From Bradyrhizobium sp. KBS0727 (lineage in GTDB: Bacteria > Pseudomonadota > Alphaproteobacteria > Rhizobiales > Xanthobacteraceae), in the NCBI RefSeq assembly GCF_005937885.2, contig NZ_CP042176.1:2475501-2539500 (forward strand): a stretch of DNA of 64,000 nt, in the 5' to 3' direction. How positions within the stretch are numbered: the first letter of the stretch is position 1; each line of letters begins with the position of its first letter. The position numbers were made by a program, and so were the translations under genes. The notes under the pieces were generated by a model. That model worked only from the letters and a program-made list of their open reading frames with translations, was not told where the DNA came from and ran no database searches. Of this stretch, positions 18,726-27,369 are shown piece by piece.

Positions 18726-20498
18726 ATGGTCCACGATGGCGTGAATTGGCGCAAGATGACGCGGCGCGCAGCGCTGCTTCTGGCCGCGGCCGTGTTGCCG
18801 TTCGCGCTTCCCGGCAACTCGGCGGTTCACGCGCAAAGCATCATGCGCACGCCGAGCCTCCACATCGACTCGCGGATCCCCTCGATCAATCCGACGGTGG
18901 CCCCGCGCATCAATCCGACGATTGCCGGCCGCACCGGCGTTGGCGTCAACGCCGTCGCCATCGCGCGCACGCCGCCACCCCGTGTCGGCGGCACGACCTC
19001 GATCATGCGGATCGACCGCCCTGTCGGCGTCGGCTCGGGCACGCCGTATCTACGCTATTCACCCAACCTCTATCCGGTCTGCGAATATGCCAATCGCGGC
19101 CCGGACGGCGAATGCTTCGACCGCCCGGTGAACCTTGTCGGGAGCGGTGGCGGCGGCGGCGTTGCAACCAAAAAAGGCGGCGGCGGACCGGCGGGTAATC
19201 CGGCGGCCACCGCGGCCAATCTGCGCACGGTGCAGAACGAATTCGTGGCCGAGATCGACGGCGCGATGTCGTTTGCGGACGCCGACGCACTGGCGCGCAG
19301 CCATGGGCTGGAGCGGATTGCGTCGCAGAATTTTCCGCTGGTCGGCGGCACCATCGGCCTGTTCCGCATCGTCGACCGCCGGCCGTCGGACACGGTGCGG
19401 GCGGAGTTCGCGGCTGATACCAGGGTGAAGTCGGTGCAGCCCAATTTCCGCTACGTGCTGCAGGAACAGAAGCTGCAGGACCAGAAGACGCTGACCGAGG
19501 GCGATCCCGGCCAATACGCGGTCGCCCAGTTGCGGTTGCCGCAGGCGCATACGCTCGCACGCGGCATGAACGTCACCATCGCGGTGATCGATTCCGGTAT
19601 CGACGTCAAACATCCGGAACTCGCCAATTCGGTCGCCGACAGCTTTGATGCGCTCGGCAGCAAGGAAGGCCCGCACGTCCACGGCACCGGCATTGCCGGC
19701 GCGATCGTCGCCCATGCCAGGCTGATGGGAAGCGCGCCGGAGGCGCGGCTGCTGGCGATCCGCGCGTTCGGCAGCGCGTCGGGCGTGGCGGAAAGCAACT
19801 CCTATGTCATCCTCAAGGGCCTGGACTATGCGGTCGAGCACGGCGCGCAAATCGTCAACATGAGCTTTGCCGGCCCGAAGGATCCGATGATCGAGCGCGG
19901 CATTGCCGCGACCGCGGCTCGCGGCGTCCTGCTGGTCGCCGCCGCCGGCAATGCCGGGGCCAAGTCGCCGCCGCTCTATCCAGCCGCCAATCCGAACGTG
20001 ATCGCGGTCAGCGGCACCGACGCGCAGGACAGGCTGTTTACGGCGTCGAACCGCGGCAACTACATCGCCATTGCTGCGCCCGGTGCCGATATTTTCCTGC
20101 CCGCACCCGACGAGAAATACCAGATCACGTCAGGCACCTCGTTTTCGGCCGCCTACGTCAGCGGCATTGCGGCCCTGATCATGGAGCGCAACCCGGCGTT
20201 GAAACCGAACGATGTTCGCGCCATCCTGACCAGGACCGCACGCGACCTCGGTGCCCCCGGGCGCGACGATCTGTTCGGGGCAGGCGAGGCCGACGCTTTC
20301 GCCGCGGTCACGGCCGCCGTCGATGCGCCGTTCGTTCCGGTGGCTGCGGCATCCCCCAAACCGGCCGGAGAGAAACCACCGGCGCCCGCAGCGCCTTCGG
20401 ATAACGCTTCCGTGAGCAGGGCGCTGAAGGACTCCGCGCCATCGCTGTCATCGGACAAATCGGCCGCAAACGACGCAAATCGCGCTGCCGCGCAGTGA
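18726..20498 (+). CDS. S8 family subtilisin-like serine protease, exported
   Basis: 590 residues from the ATG at 18726 (GAGG 5 bases upstream). A signal peptide (residues 1-37, ending AVHAQ) shows export. Then come a Pro/Arg-rich linker, a glycine-rich stretch near residue 140-155, a propeptide-like domain (about 172-248), and a subtilase domain with the complete triad Asp289 (VIDSGID), His319 (HVHGTGIAG) and Ser472 (GTSFSAAYVSG), plus the oxyanion Asn in AAAGNAG. The last 60 residues are Ala/Pro/Ser-rich. It is the third gene of the sigma/anti-sigma operon, 50 bases after the anti-sigma stop. Confidence 0.9.
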   Translation: MVHDGVNWRKMTRRAALLLAAAVLPFALPGNSAVHAQSIMRTPSLHIDSRIPSINPTVAPRINPTIAGRTGVGVNAVAIARTPPPRVGGTTSIMRIDRPVGVGSGTPYLRYSPNLYPVCEYANRGPDGECFDRPVNLVGSGGGGGVATKKGGGGPAGNPAATAANLRTVQNEFVAEIDGAMSFADADALARSHGLERIASQNFPLVGGTIGLFRIVDRRPSDTVRAEFAADTRVKSVQPNFRYVLQEQKLQDQKTLTEGDPGQYAVAQLRLPQAHTLARGMNVTIAVIDSGIDVKHPELANSVADSFDALGSKEGPHVHGTGIAGAIVAHARLMGSAPEARLLAIRAFGSASGVAESNSYVILKGLDYAVEHGAQIVNMSFAGPKDPMIERGIAATAARGVLLVAAAGNAGAKSPPLYPAANPNVIAVSGTDAQDRLFTASNRGNYIAIAAPGADIFLPAPDEKYQITSGTSFSAAYVSGIAALIMERNPALKPNDVRAILTRTARDLGAPGRDDLFGAGEADAFAAVTAAVDAPFVPVAAASPKPAGEKPPAPAAPSDNASVSRALKDSAPSLSSDKSAANDANRAAAQ

Positions 20499-20584
20499 TT
20501 TTCGGCCCATCACCCCCGTACGAAAAGTTAAAAAAATCGCGCGGCGTTTTGAACGTCCGCAGAGGGTGCCGCGACTAATGAATG

Positions 20585-20697
20585 TGGGAGCGGTTATCCC
20601 TCCCCATCGGCTGTAATGTGCGCGAGCGCCCATCCACCCCAAGCGCCTTTATGGCTTGACCCGTCCGGTTGTCCCCCCGGACGGGTCTTTCATTTTT
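20585..20697 (+). ncRNA. Candidate small RNA with C-rich motif and terminator
   Basis: In a 480-base gap without genes, a -35-like TTGAAC (20549-20554) and -10-like GACTAA (20573-20578) precede a stretch containing TTATCCCTCCCC, which could pair with Shine-Dalgarno sequences, and then a strong terminator. Such CU-rich loops are known in rhizobial trans-acting sRNAs (the alpha-r families). The boundaries are estimates from the promoter and the terminator; no homology search was possible. Confidence 0.4.
20658..20697 (+). terminator. Rho-independent terminator
   Basis: Perfect 11-base stem GACCCGTCCGG (20658-20668) / CCGGACGGGTC (20677-20687), 8-base loop, followed by TTTCATTTTT. It ends either the S8 protease transcript or, more likely given the 160-base distance, the separate small RNA proposed at 20585. 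Confidence 0.85.
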
Positions 20698-20982
20698 AGC
20701 AAGCTTTTCGCGAAAAGCGGCCGCGGCGCGGCGGGTTAACACTTCCTTTACCTTGCTCAGGGAAGTTGCCGCAGCGCCTCGCGCAACGTCGTCATGCTGC
20801 TATGCGGCTTGACCGCGGCGAGTGCGAAAGACCCCGTACTAATGCGGGTTTCGTTGGTTGAATCGCGTTGACGATGCTCGCACTCTGGACAAGCGAGTAG
20901 TTTTCCACAGAATAACACTGTCACATTCAATTGATTCGTCCCGGTTGCGTCTGCGTCCGTCTTTCTTTCAACGGGCTGGTTC

Positions 20983-21456
20983 ATGACACATCTTGGAGAC
21001 GTGGCGCGCGGTCGCGGTACCGTAGCGCGGTGGTGCAATCTCGCTGAGCGGCGGCTCGAATACCTCACAGACCTGTTCGAGACCGGGCGCTGGCGCCGCT
21101 TTCACAGCGAACGGGCCTTCCTCGAAAATATCCAGGAAGCCAAGGCCGCCGTCGAAACCTGGCGCGATCTCATGGCGCGCGAAGCCTCACCCGACCATTT
21201 CGCGATCGGCAGGCGCCCGGCATTGCCGCGTCACGACGAGATCCGCGAGCCGGTGGCATTGCTGCCGCCCGAGCCAGCGCCGATCGTCGTCGAGCCGCGG
21301 CGCGAGATTCCCGATGATGTCCTGATGGCACTGGAGAGCCAGCTTCTCGACCGGGATGAGACGCTGTCCGCGCCCGATCTCGACGGCATGACGCTGCCGC
21401 CACTCGATCTCGACAGGATGCAGGAACGCTACCCGCTGCTGCGCAACGCGCTTTAG
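20983..21456 (+). CDS. TIGR03809-like hypothetical protein
   Basis: 157 residues. The N-terminal half (VARWCNLAERRLEYLTDLFETGRWRRF, then FLENIQEAKAAVETWRDL) matches what I remember of the TIGR03809 family, which in Bradyrhizobium and Rhodopseudomonas sits beside the TIGR03808 protein, as here. The C-terminal half is Pro/Asp-rich and probably disordered. No signal peptide. Function unknown. It is convergent with the TIGR03808-like gene. Confidence 0.7.
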   Translation: MTHLGDVARGRGTVARWCNLAERRLEYLTDLFETGRWRRFHSERAFLENIQEAKAAVETWRDLMAREASPDHFAIGRRPALPRHDEIREPVALLPPEPAPIVVEPRREIPDDVLMALESQLLDRDETLSAPDLDGMTLPPLDLDRMQERYPLLRNAL

Positions 21457-21457
21457 C

Positions 21458-21518
21458 ATAGCGTTTTCAAGCGAAGTGGATGCCGGTTCGCGTAAAGAAA
21501 ACGCGTCAAATCAAAAAA
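21458..21518. repeat. Intergenic repeat, GCGTTTTC...GAAAACGC family, copy 1
   Basis: Inverted arms GCGTTTTC (21461-21468) and GAAAACGC (21497-21504) enclose GGATGCCGGTTCGCG. The same arms and the CCGGTTCGCG core recur at 27287-27369 (opposite orientation) and 54410-54533. It lies between two convergent genes. Confidence 0.85.
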
Positions 21519-21525
21519 GTGCTGG

Positions 21526-22896
21526 CTAGCGCCTTACCGCGTTGGCGCTGACCACTACCTGCGCATAGCGCTGGGCGCCTTCGGCCGAGAGGTCGGTGGT
21601 CACGGCGCGGGCGTGGTCGAGCCCGACCACGGCGCCGCGCGGCGTTTCCGAAATCATGTTGTTGTTCACCAGCGCGGTGCCTGCGCCCGGCACCACCGAA
21701 ACGCCGATGCCGACAAAGGCCTTGCGGATCACATTGCCGGTGATGGCGATGTCGCGGAGATACTTGCCCCAGCCGGCGACGATCCCGAACGACGGCGCGT
21801 TCTCGATCACGTTGCCGGTCACGGACGAATCCGCCTCGATATAGATGCCGATGCCGGCATCGTCGTCTGGCGCGGTGCCGATCGGCCGTTTCGGCAGCAG
21901 GTTGCGGATGATGTTGCCCTGCACGACCGCAATGCGACCGCCCTCGTTGAAATTGCAGACGGAGACGCCGACGGCGGCGCCATCGACCGTGTTGTTGGCG
22001 ATAACCGCGCCCTCGAACGAGAATTCCGAATAGAGCGCGACTTCGCGGACGTCGCTGACGCTGTTGCCTGATATCTGGATGTTGGACGCCGAATTGCCGC
22101 GCACCGCGGAATAATCGCAATTCCGGATCCGGTTGCCGCGCACGATCACATTGCCGGCGCGGAACGCGTTGATGGCGTTGCCATACTGGCCGGAGCCGCC
22201 CGGGCCGGCCTTGATGTCCTCGATGCGGTTGTCCGCGACCAGCGTGCCGTCGTCACCGATGGCGGTGCGCAGGATTTCGATGCCGTTGTCGTTGGTGCCT
22301 GAAATGGTGTTGCGCGAGACGATCAGGCCAAGCGCATCGAACGACACTACCGCGGTGGTCGCGATCTTCGTGAAGATGTTGCCGGAGATATCGCCGGAGA
22401 CCTGCTCGAACCAGATGCCGTTGCCGCCGCTGGCCGTGATCTCGCAATCGATGATGCGGAGGTCGCGGCCGCCGAGGCAATGCACGAGACCGCGCCGTGT
22501 CGGCAGCGGAATGCCAGAGCCGTCGAGCGTGAGGCCTGACAGGCCGATACTGCCGGCGCCTTCGCCTTGCAGCATCGAGGCGCCGCCGTTGAAGACGAGC
22601 TTGGTCGCGCCGCGCACGCCGACCAGTTGCGATCCGCTTTGCACGCGCAGCATTCCGGTGCGGTAGACGCCGGGGGGCAGCGCCAGCGGCACCTGCGCGC
22701 GCGCGGCTTCATCGATCGCGCGTTGCAGATTTTTGGTCTGGTCGTCGGGGCTGCCGGGACGTACGCCATATTGCGTCGCGTCGCGCCCGAGCGCGGACGT
22801 CAGCGGCGCTGCGCGCGCGGCATCCGGCGACACGGCCAGCGCGCCGGCAACGCCGGCGACGGATGCTCCAATCAGATGGCGGCGGTTGACGTCCAT
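21526..22896 (-). CDS. TIGR03808-like TAT-exported beta-helix repeat protein
   Basis: 456 residues from the ATG at 22896; a longer frame upstream is not supported. The N-terminus (MDVNRRHLIGASVAGVAGAL) is a twin-arginine signal peptide ending near AARA. The rest is built of short repeats rich in G, N and I (IRNCDYSAVRGNSASNIQIS, VIANNTVDGAAVGVS), typical of right-handed parallel beta-helices such as pectate-lyase-like proteins. It matches the TIGR03808 'TAT-translocated repetitive protein' family. Its substrate, probably a polysaccharide, is unknown. It is convergent with the TIGR03809-like gene. Confidence 0.82.
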   Translation of the reverse strand: MDVNRRHLIGASVAGVAGALAVSPDAARAAPLTSALGRDATQYGVRPGSPDDQTKNLQRAIDEAARAQVPLALPPGVYRTGMLRVQSGSQLVGVRGATKLVFNGGASMLQGEGAGSIGLSGLTLDGSGIPLPTRRGLVHCLGGRDLRIIDCEITASGGNGIWFEQVSGDISGNIFTKIATTAVVSFDALGLIVSRNTISGTNDNGIEILRTAIGDDGTLVADNRIEDIKAGPGGSGQYGNAINAFRAGNVIVRGNRIRNCDYSAVRGNSASNIQISGNSVSDVREVALYSEFSFEGAVIANNTVDGAAVGVSVCNFNEGGRIAVVQGNIIRNLLPKRPIGTAPDDDAGIGIYIEADSSVTGNVIENAPSFGIVAGWGKYLRDIAITGNVIRKAFVGIGVSVVPGAGTALVNNNMISETPRGAVVGLDHARAVTTDLSAEGAQRYAQVVVSANAVRR

Positions 22897-23031
22897 GACG
22901 AAGAGCCCTCGCGCAACGCAGGCCGTGGCGTTCGCGCACCCCTTAGGTATCGCGGAAATGCGGCGGAGCATGGTGAAGACGGCAGCGGAACAGGGCGATT
23001 GTTCGCGGTAGGGTTAATGTCGGGTGCGAAG

Positions 23032-23676
23032 CTACGAAGCCCGCCTTGCCAGCCGCACCATCTCCAGCAGCATCGCTTCGCCGGCATCAACCAGTTCTTC
23101 CAGCGTGATGCGCGGAAAACCCTTGCGGCGTGGAGAGCCATCACGCGCCAGCGGCGGGATGTGAACGAAGGCGGCAAGGCGGGGGCCGTTATCGGCGTCC
23201 ACGGCTTCGATCGCGCGCCAACTCAGATAGTTGCAGAGATAGCTTCCGGCGTCGCGTGAGGCGCGGGCGTCGAGACCGGTGCTATCAGCCGCGTGCAGCA
23301 ATTTTTGGGTATGCGGGCCGAACATTCTTGCGGCGGCGCCGTCGGATATCGAGCCCTTGCGCGCGCGGGCTTGTGAGGCGTCGGGCCACAGCATGGTGAC
23401 GGCGTTGCGGGCGCGGGTTTCGATCCGGACATAGCCGGTGCGCGAGGCGAGGCCGAACATCAACAGCGCGTGCGGCTTGTATCTTGCGAGCGCGAGCGGC
23501 AATTCGCGATCGACCGCCTTGTAGGTCACCGGAAAAATGTGACTGGAGAATTCGACGTCGGCAAAGGCCGGACGCCGCAGTTTTGTCAGCCGCGCCACCA
23601 GCGGCTGCGTCGGGTTATAGGGCGCGCCGGGAAACGGACCGAAGCCGGTGACGAGAATGCGAAGTTTTTCGTTCAC
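23032..23676 (-). CDS. Pyroglutamyl-peptidase I-like protein (peptidase C15)
   Basis: 214 residues from a GTG with GGAGGAG 9 bases upstream. It has the N-terminal ILVTGFGPFPGAPYNPT, Glu86 in VRIETRARN, the nucleophile Cys148 in DAGSYLCNYLSW, and His172 in FVHIPPL, so the triad of pyroglutamyl peptidase I is present. It would remove N-terminal pyroglutamate from peptides in the cytoplasm. It is the last gene of the minus-strand run beginning with mutB, separated from meaB by a repeat. Confidence 0.85.
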   Translation of the reverse strand: MNEKLRILVTGFGPFPGAPYNPTQPLVARLTKLRRPAFADVEFSSHIFPVTYKAVDRELPLALARYKPHALLMFGLASRTGYVRIETRARNAVTMLWPDASQARARKGSISDGAAARMFGPHTQKLLHAADSTGLDARASRDAGSYLCNYLSWRAIEAVDADNGPRLAAFVHIPPLARDGSPRRKGFPRITLEELVDAGEAMLLEMVRLARRAS

Positions 23677-23695
23677 TTCAGGCAACTCCTCCCGC

Positions 23696-23803
23696 CGTCA
23701 TGCCCGCGAAAGCGGGCATCCAGTAAACGCCGGTGCTTCTGTGATTTTCACTGGCGGCTCTGGAATACTGGATCGTCCGCTTTCGCGGACGATGACGCCG
23801 TCA
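23696..23803. repeat. Palindromic intergenic repeat (CGTCATGCCCGCGAAAGCGGG type)
   Basis: It opens with hairpin GCCCGC-GAAA-GCGGGC and closes with GTCCGC-TTTC-GCGGAC followed by GATGACG, so the two ends form facing halves CGTCATGCCCGC / GTCCGC...GATGACG around CATCCAG and CTGGAT. I recall the type as frequent in Bradyrhizobium. It lies between meaB and the pyroglutamyl-peptidase gene. Confidence 0.8.
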
Positions 23804-23827
23804 TTTGTAGTGCGTTTGTCGCTCGTT

Positions 23828-24814
23828 TCACCGCAGCATCTCCGCGATCTGTTCGGCGGCGAGCGCCGGCGTGATCCGGCCGTCGGCGACTTCGGCCTCG
23901 GTCTTTTTCACTTTGGCGCGGATCGCAGCATCCGAGCGCAGGCGGGCCATCATCCGCTGCTCCAGCATCGACCACATCCATTTCACCTGCTGCTCGCGCC
24001 GTCGTGCGGCGAATTCGCCGGAGGCGGACATGGCGGTGCGGTGATCGAGAATCTTCTGCCAGAGTTCGTCCATGCCGGTGCCGGTCAGCGCCGAATAGGT
24101 CAGGACCGGCGGATGCCAGTGTTCGGAGCGGGGGCTGAGAATATGCAGCGCGCCGCGATATTCGGCCGCCGCCAGGTTGGCGCGCTTGATGTTGTCGCCG
24201 TCGGCCTTGTTGATCGCAATCATGTCGGCGAGTTCGACCAGGCCCTTCTTGATGCCCTGCAGCTCGTCGCCGGCGCCCGGCAGCATCAAGGCCAGGAAGA
24301 AATCCGTCATGTCGCAGACCGCCGTCTCGGACTGGCCGATGCCGACGGTCTCCACCAGCACGACGTCGAAGCGGGCCGCCTCGCACAGCAGCATCGCCTC
24401 GCGGGTTTTCGCGGCCACGCCGCCGAGTGTGCCGGAGGAGGGCGAGGGGCGGATAAAGGCGTTCCCGGAATTCGCGAGCTGCGCCATCCGCGTCTTGTCG
24501 CCAAGGATCGAGCCACCGGTGCGGGCCGACGATGGATCGACCGCCAGCACCGCGACCTTGTGACCGTGCTCGATTAGGAACATGCCGAGCGCATCGATGG
24601 TGGTGGATTTGCCGGCGCCGGGCGAGCCGGTAATGCCGACGCGGATCGCCGTGCCGGTGTCGGGCAACAGCGCCTGCACCAGCTCGCGCGCGGCGGCCTG
24701 GTGATCGCCCCTGCGGCTCTCGATCAGCGTGATCGCACGCGCCAGTGCCGCACGGTGGCCGGCGCGGAGGTCTTTGGCGAGCTTGTCGATGTCGGGGGTC
24801 TTCGGCAGGGTCAT
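23828..24814 (-). CDS. meaB: Methylmalonyl-CoA mutase-associated GTPase MeaB
   Basis: 328 residues from the ATG at 24814; an extension to 24895 has no support. This P-loop GTPase loads and protects the B12 cofactor of methylmalonyl-CoA mutase. Visible motifs are Walker A GITGSPGAGKST (about residues 60-71), LAVDPSSARTGGSILGDKTRM, switch region VETVGIGQSE and the guanine-specificity motif NKAD. The C-terminal helices serve for dimerisation. It lies downstream of the two mutase genes on the same strand, the usual association. Confidence 0.94.
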   Translation of the reverse strand: MTLPKTPDIDKLAKDLRAGHRAALARAITLIESRRGDHQAAARELVQALLPDTGTAIRVGITGSPGAGKSTTIDALGMFLIEHGHKVAVLAVDPSSARTGGSILGDKTRMAQLANSGNAFIRPSPSSGTLGGVAAKTREAMLLCEAARFDVVLVETVGIGQSETAVCDMTDFFLALMLPGAGDELQGIKKGLVELADMIAINKADGDNIKRANLAAAEYRGALHILSPRSEHWHPPVLTYSALTGTGMDELWQKILDHRTAMSASGEFAARRREQQVKWMWSMLEQRMMARLRSDAAIRAKVKKTEAEVADGRITPALAAEQIAEMLR

Positions 24815-24894
24815 GGCTTGGTTTACAACGGCGAGAGGTCGCAGGCGAGGGGCCGGCGCACCCCGGGGGGCGTCCCCATGCCCCGGCATCCCCA

Positions 24895-25072
24895 TCGGTT
24901 TTGTACAGGCCTTACTGCTGTCCGTCGTCGTCGCCCTTGGGCCGCGCCCCGCCGAAGATCTTGGCGCCTTCCGGCGTCAGATAGGACTGCAGGCTCTCCT
25001 AGGGCACAAAGGCGATGTATTCGCCTTCGGCGCAGCGCAAGCTGCGCTCTTTGGAACGGAAAGCCGGCTCGG
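24895..25072 (-). pseudogene. Possible gene remnant between scpA and meaB
   Basis: Reading the minus strand, one frame gives GEYIAFVP, a TAG stop near 25000, then ESLQSYLTPEGAKIFGGARP and KGDDDGQQ before TAA near 24915. The composition looks protein-like and codon use is normal, but no start codon lies after the stop and no family is recognised. It may be the broken end of a small gene; a chance open frame is possible. Confidence 0.3.
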
Positions 25073-25080
25073 GCGGGGAA

Positions 25081-27246
25081 TTACTCCGCCGCCTCGCTAT
25101 GCCCCAACCGGGCGTTGAGCTTGTGGATCAGCTCTTCGGCGGCGTCCGAGATCACGGTGCCGGGCGGGAAGATCGCCTCGGCGCCGGCCTTGTAGAGCGC
25201 GTCGTAATCCTGCGGCGGCACCACGCCACCAATAATAATCATAATATCCTCGCGGCCGTGCTTCTTCAGCGCGGCCTTGAGCTCCGGCACCGCGGTCAGA
25301 TGGGCGGCGGCCAGCGACGAGACGCCGAGGATATGCACGTCGTTCTCGACCGCCTGGCGCGCCGCCTCGTCGGCGGTGGCAAACAGCGGTCCGATATCGA
25401 CGTCGAAGCCGACATCGGCGAAGGCGGACGCGATCACCTTCTGACCGCGGTCGTGGCCGTCCTGGCCGATCTTGGCGACCAGGATGCGGGGACGTCGGCC
25501 CTCGGCATTCTCGAACGCATCGATCAGGGTCTGCACTTTTTCGACCCGGTTGGACATGGTGGACGCCTCCCGCTTGTAGACGCCGGTGATGGATTTGATT
25601 TCGGCGCGGTGCCGCCCGAACACCTTCTCCATCGCGTCCGAAATTTCGCCGACGGTGGCCTTTGCCCGCGCCGCGTCGATGGCGAGCGCCAGCAAATTGC
25701 CGTTGCCTTCGCCGGCGCTGCGCGTCAGCGCCGCCAGCGCGGCGTCAACTTCCTTCTGGTCGCGCTCGCTGCGCAGCCGCTTCAGCTTGTCGATCTGCAG
25801 CCGCCGCACGGTGGAGTTTTCCACTTTCAGCACGTCGATCGCGGCCTCGTTGACCGGCTTGTACTTGTTGACGCCGATCACCGCCTGCCGTCCGGCGTCG
25901 ATCCGCGCCTGGGTCTTGGCCGACGCTTCCTCGATCCGCAGTTTTGGCACGCCGGCCTCGATCGCCTTCGCCATGCCGCCGAGCGCCTCGACTTCCTGGA
26001 TGTGGCCCCAGGCCTTGGCCGCGAGGTCGCGGGTCAGCCGTTCGACGTAGTAGGAACCGCCCCAGGGATCGATGATGCGGTTGGTGCCGCTTTCCTGCTG
26101 CAGGAACAGTTGCGTGTTGCGGGCAATCCGCGCCGAGAAGTCGGTCGGCAGCGCCAGCGCTTCGTCGAGCGCGTTGGTGTGCAGCGACTGGGTATGGCCC
26201 TGGGTTGCCGCCATCGCCTCGACGGTGGTGCGCGTCACGTTGTTGAAGATGTCCTGGGCGGTCAGCGACCAGCCGGAGGTCTGGCAATGCGTGCGCAGCG
26301 ACAGCGAGCGCGGGTCCTTCGGGTTGAACGGCTTCAACAGCTTGGCCCAGAGCAGCCGGGCGGCGCGCATCTTGGCGACTTCCATGAAGAAGTTCATGCC
26401 GATCGCCCAGAAGAACGACAGCCGTGGCGCGAAGCGGTCGACGTCGAGGCCGGCCGCGAGCCCTGCGCGCAAATATTCGACGCCATCGGCCAGCGTATAG
26501 GCCAGCTCGAGGTCCTGCGTCGCACCGGCTTCCTGCATGTGATAGCCGGAGATCGAAATCGAATTATACTTCGGCATCCGCTGCGAGGTGTACGCAAAAA
26601 TATCGGAGATGATCCGCATCGAGGGCGTCGGCGGATAGATGTAGGTGTTGCGCACCATAAACTCTTTCAGAATGTCGTTCTGAATGGTGCCCGACAGTTT
26701 CTCCGGCGGAACGCCCTGTTCCTCGGCGGCGGCGACGAACAGCGCGAGAATCGGCAGCACCGCGCCGTTCATCGTCATCGACACGCTCATCTGGTCGAGC
26801 GGAATGCCCGAGAACAGCGTGCGCATGTCGTAGATGGAATCGATGGCCACGCCGGCCATGCCGACATCGCCGGTGACGCGTGGATGATCCGAGTCGTAGC
26901 CGCGGTGGGTGGCGAGATCGAACGCGACCGAAAGACCCTTCTGGCCGGCCGCAAGGTTACGGCGGTAGAACGCGTTGGAATCTTCCGCTGTGGAGAACCC
27001 GGCATATTGCCGGATGGTCCAGGGCTGGTTGACATACATCGTCGGGTAGGGACCGCGCAGGTAGGGCGCGGTGCCCGGCCAGGTATCGAGGAAGTCGATG
27101 CCTTCGAGATCGGCTTCGCTGTAGCCGGGCTTTACCAGGATGCCCTCGGGCGTCAGCCACGGCTCGGCGTCGCCTGCGGGCGCAGCGGGGGCGATCGGTT
27201 CGAAGGCGAGTTCTGCAAAGTTCGGTATGCGGCTCATGGTACCCAT
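25081..27246 (-). CDS. scpA: Methylmalonyl-CoA mutase, large (catalytic) subunit
   Basis: 721 residues. With the small subunit it interconverts succinyl-CoA and (R)-methylmalonyl-CoA using adenosylcobalamin, in propionate breakdown or the reverse direction. The TIM-barrel half carries YATMY-type substrate residues (here [20 protein letters not shown]), [12 protein letters not shown] and [11 protein letters not shown]. The C-terminal cobalamin domain has the base-off ligand motif Asp596-x-His598-x-x-Gly601 ([10 protein letters not shown]). Two possible ATG starts lie 9 bases apart. It follows the small subunit and GFA genes and precedes meaB. Confidence 0.95.
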   Translation of the reverse strand: MGTMSRIPNFAELAFEPIAPAAPAGDAEPWLTPEGILVKPGYSEADLEGIDFLDTWPGTAPYLRGPYPTMYVNQPWTIRQYAGFSTAEDSNAFYRRNLAAGQKGLSVAFDLATHRGYDSDHPRVTGDVGMAGVAIDSIYDMRTLFSGIPLDQMSVSMTMNGAVLPILALFVAAAEEQGVPPEKLSGTIQNDILKEFMVRNTYIYPPTPSMRIISDIFAYTSQRMPKYNSISISGYHMQEAGATQDLELAYTLADGVEYLRAGLAAGLDVDRFAPRLSFFWAIGMNFFMEVAKMRAARLLWAKLLKPFNPKDPRSLSLRTHCQTSGWSLTAQDIFNNVTRTTVEAMAATQGHTQSLHTNALDEALALPTDFSARIARNTQLFLQQESGTNRIIDPWGGSYYVERLTRDLAAKAWGHIQEVEALGGMAKAIEAGVPKLRIEEASAKTQARIDAGRQAVIGVNKYKPVNEAAIDVLKVENSTVRRLQIDKLKRLRSERDQKEVDAALAALTRSAGEGNGNLLALAIDAARAKATVGEISDAMEKVFGRHRAEIKSITGVYKREASTMSNRVEKVQTLIDAFENAEGRRPRILVAKIGQDGHDRGQKVIASAFADVGFDVDIGPLFATADEAARQAVENDVHILGVSSLAAAHLTAVPELKAALKKHGREDIMIIIGGVVPPQDYDALYKAGAEAIFPPGTVISDAAEELIHKLNARLGHSEAAE

Positions 27247-27286
27247 TCTAACATATGTGGCGGTCGATGCTCACCATCTCAGCGTC

Positions 27287-27369
27287 TTGTTTGACGCGTT
27301 TTCTTCACGCGAACCGGTCTCCACCCAAGGATCAAGTCCGAGGGCATGCTTCGCTCGAAAACGCGCTCT
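27287..27369. repeat. Intergenic repeat, GCGTTTTC...GAAAACGC family, copy 2
   Basis: Arms GCGTTTTC (27296-27303) and GAAAACGC (27357-27364) enclose CGCGAACCGG and GGATCAAGTCC; it is the reverse orientation of the copies at 21458 and 54410. It lies between the GFA gene and scpA, so it would be transcribed if these form one operon. Confidence 0.85.

Noticed and set aside
20757..21068. Possible 75-103 residue minus-strand protein before the TIGR03809 gene
   Set aside because: No family or ribosome-binding site; overlaps the real TIGR03809-like gene at its 5' end.
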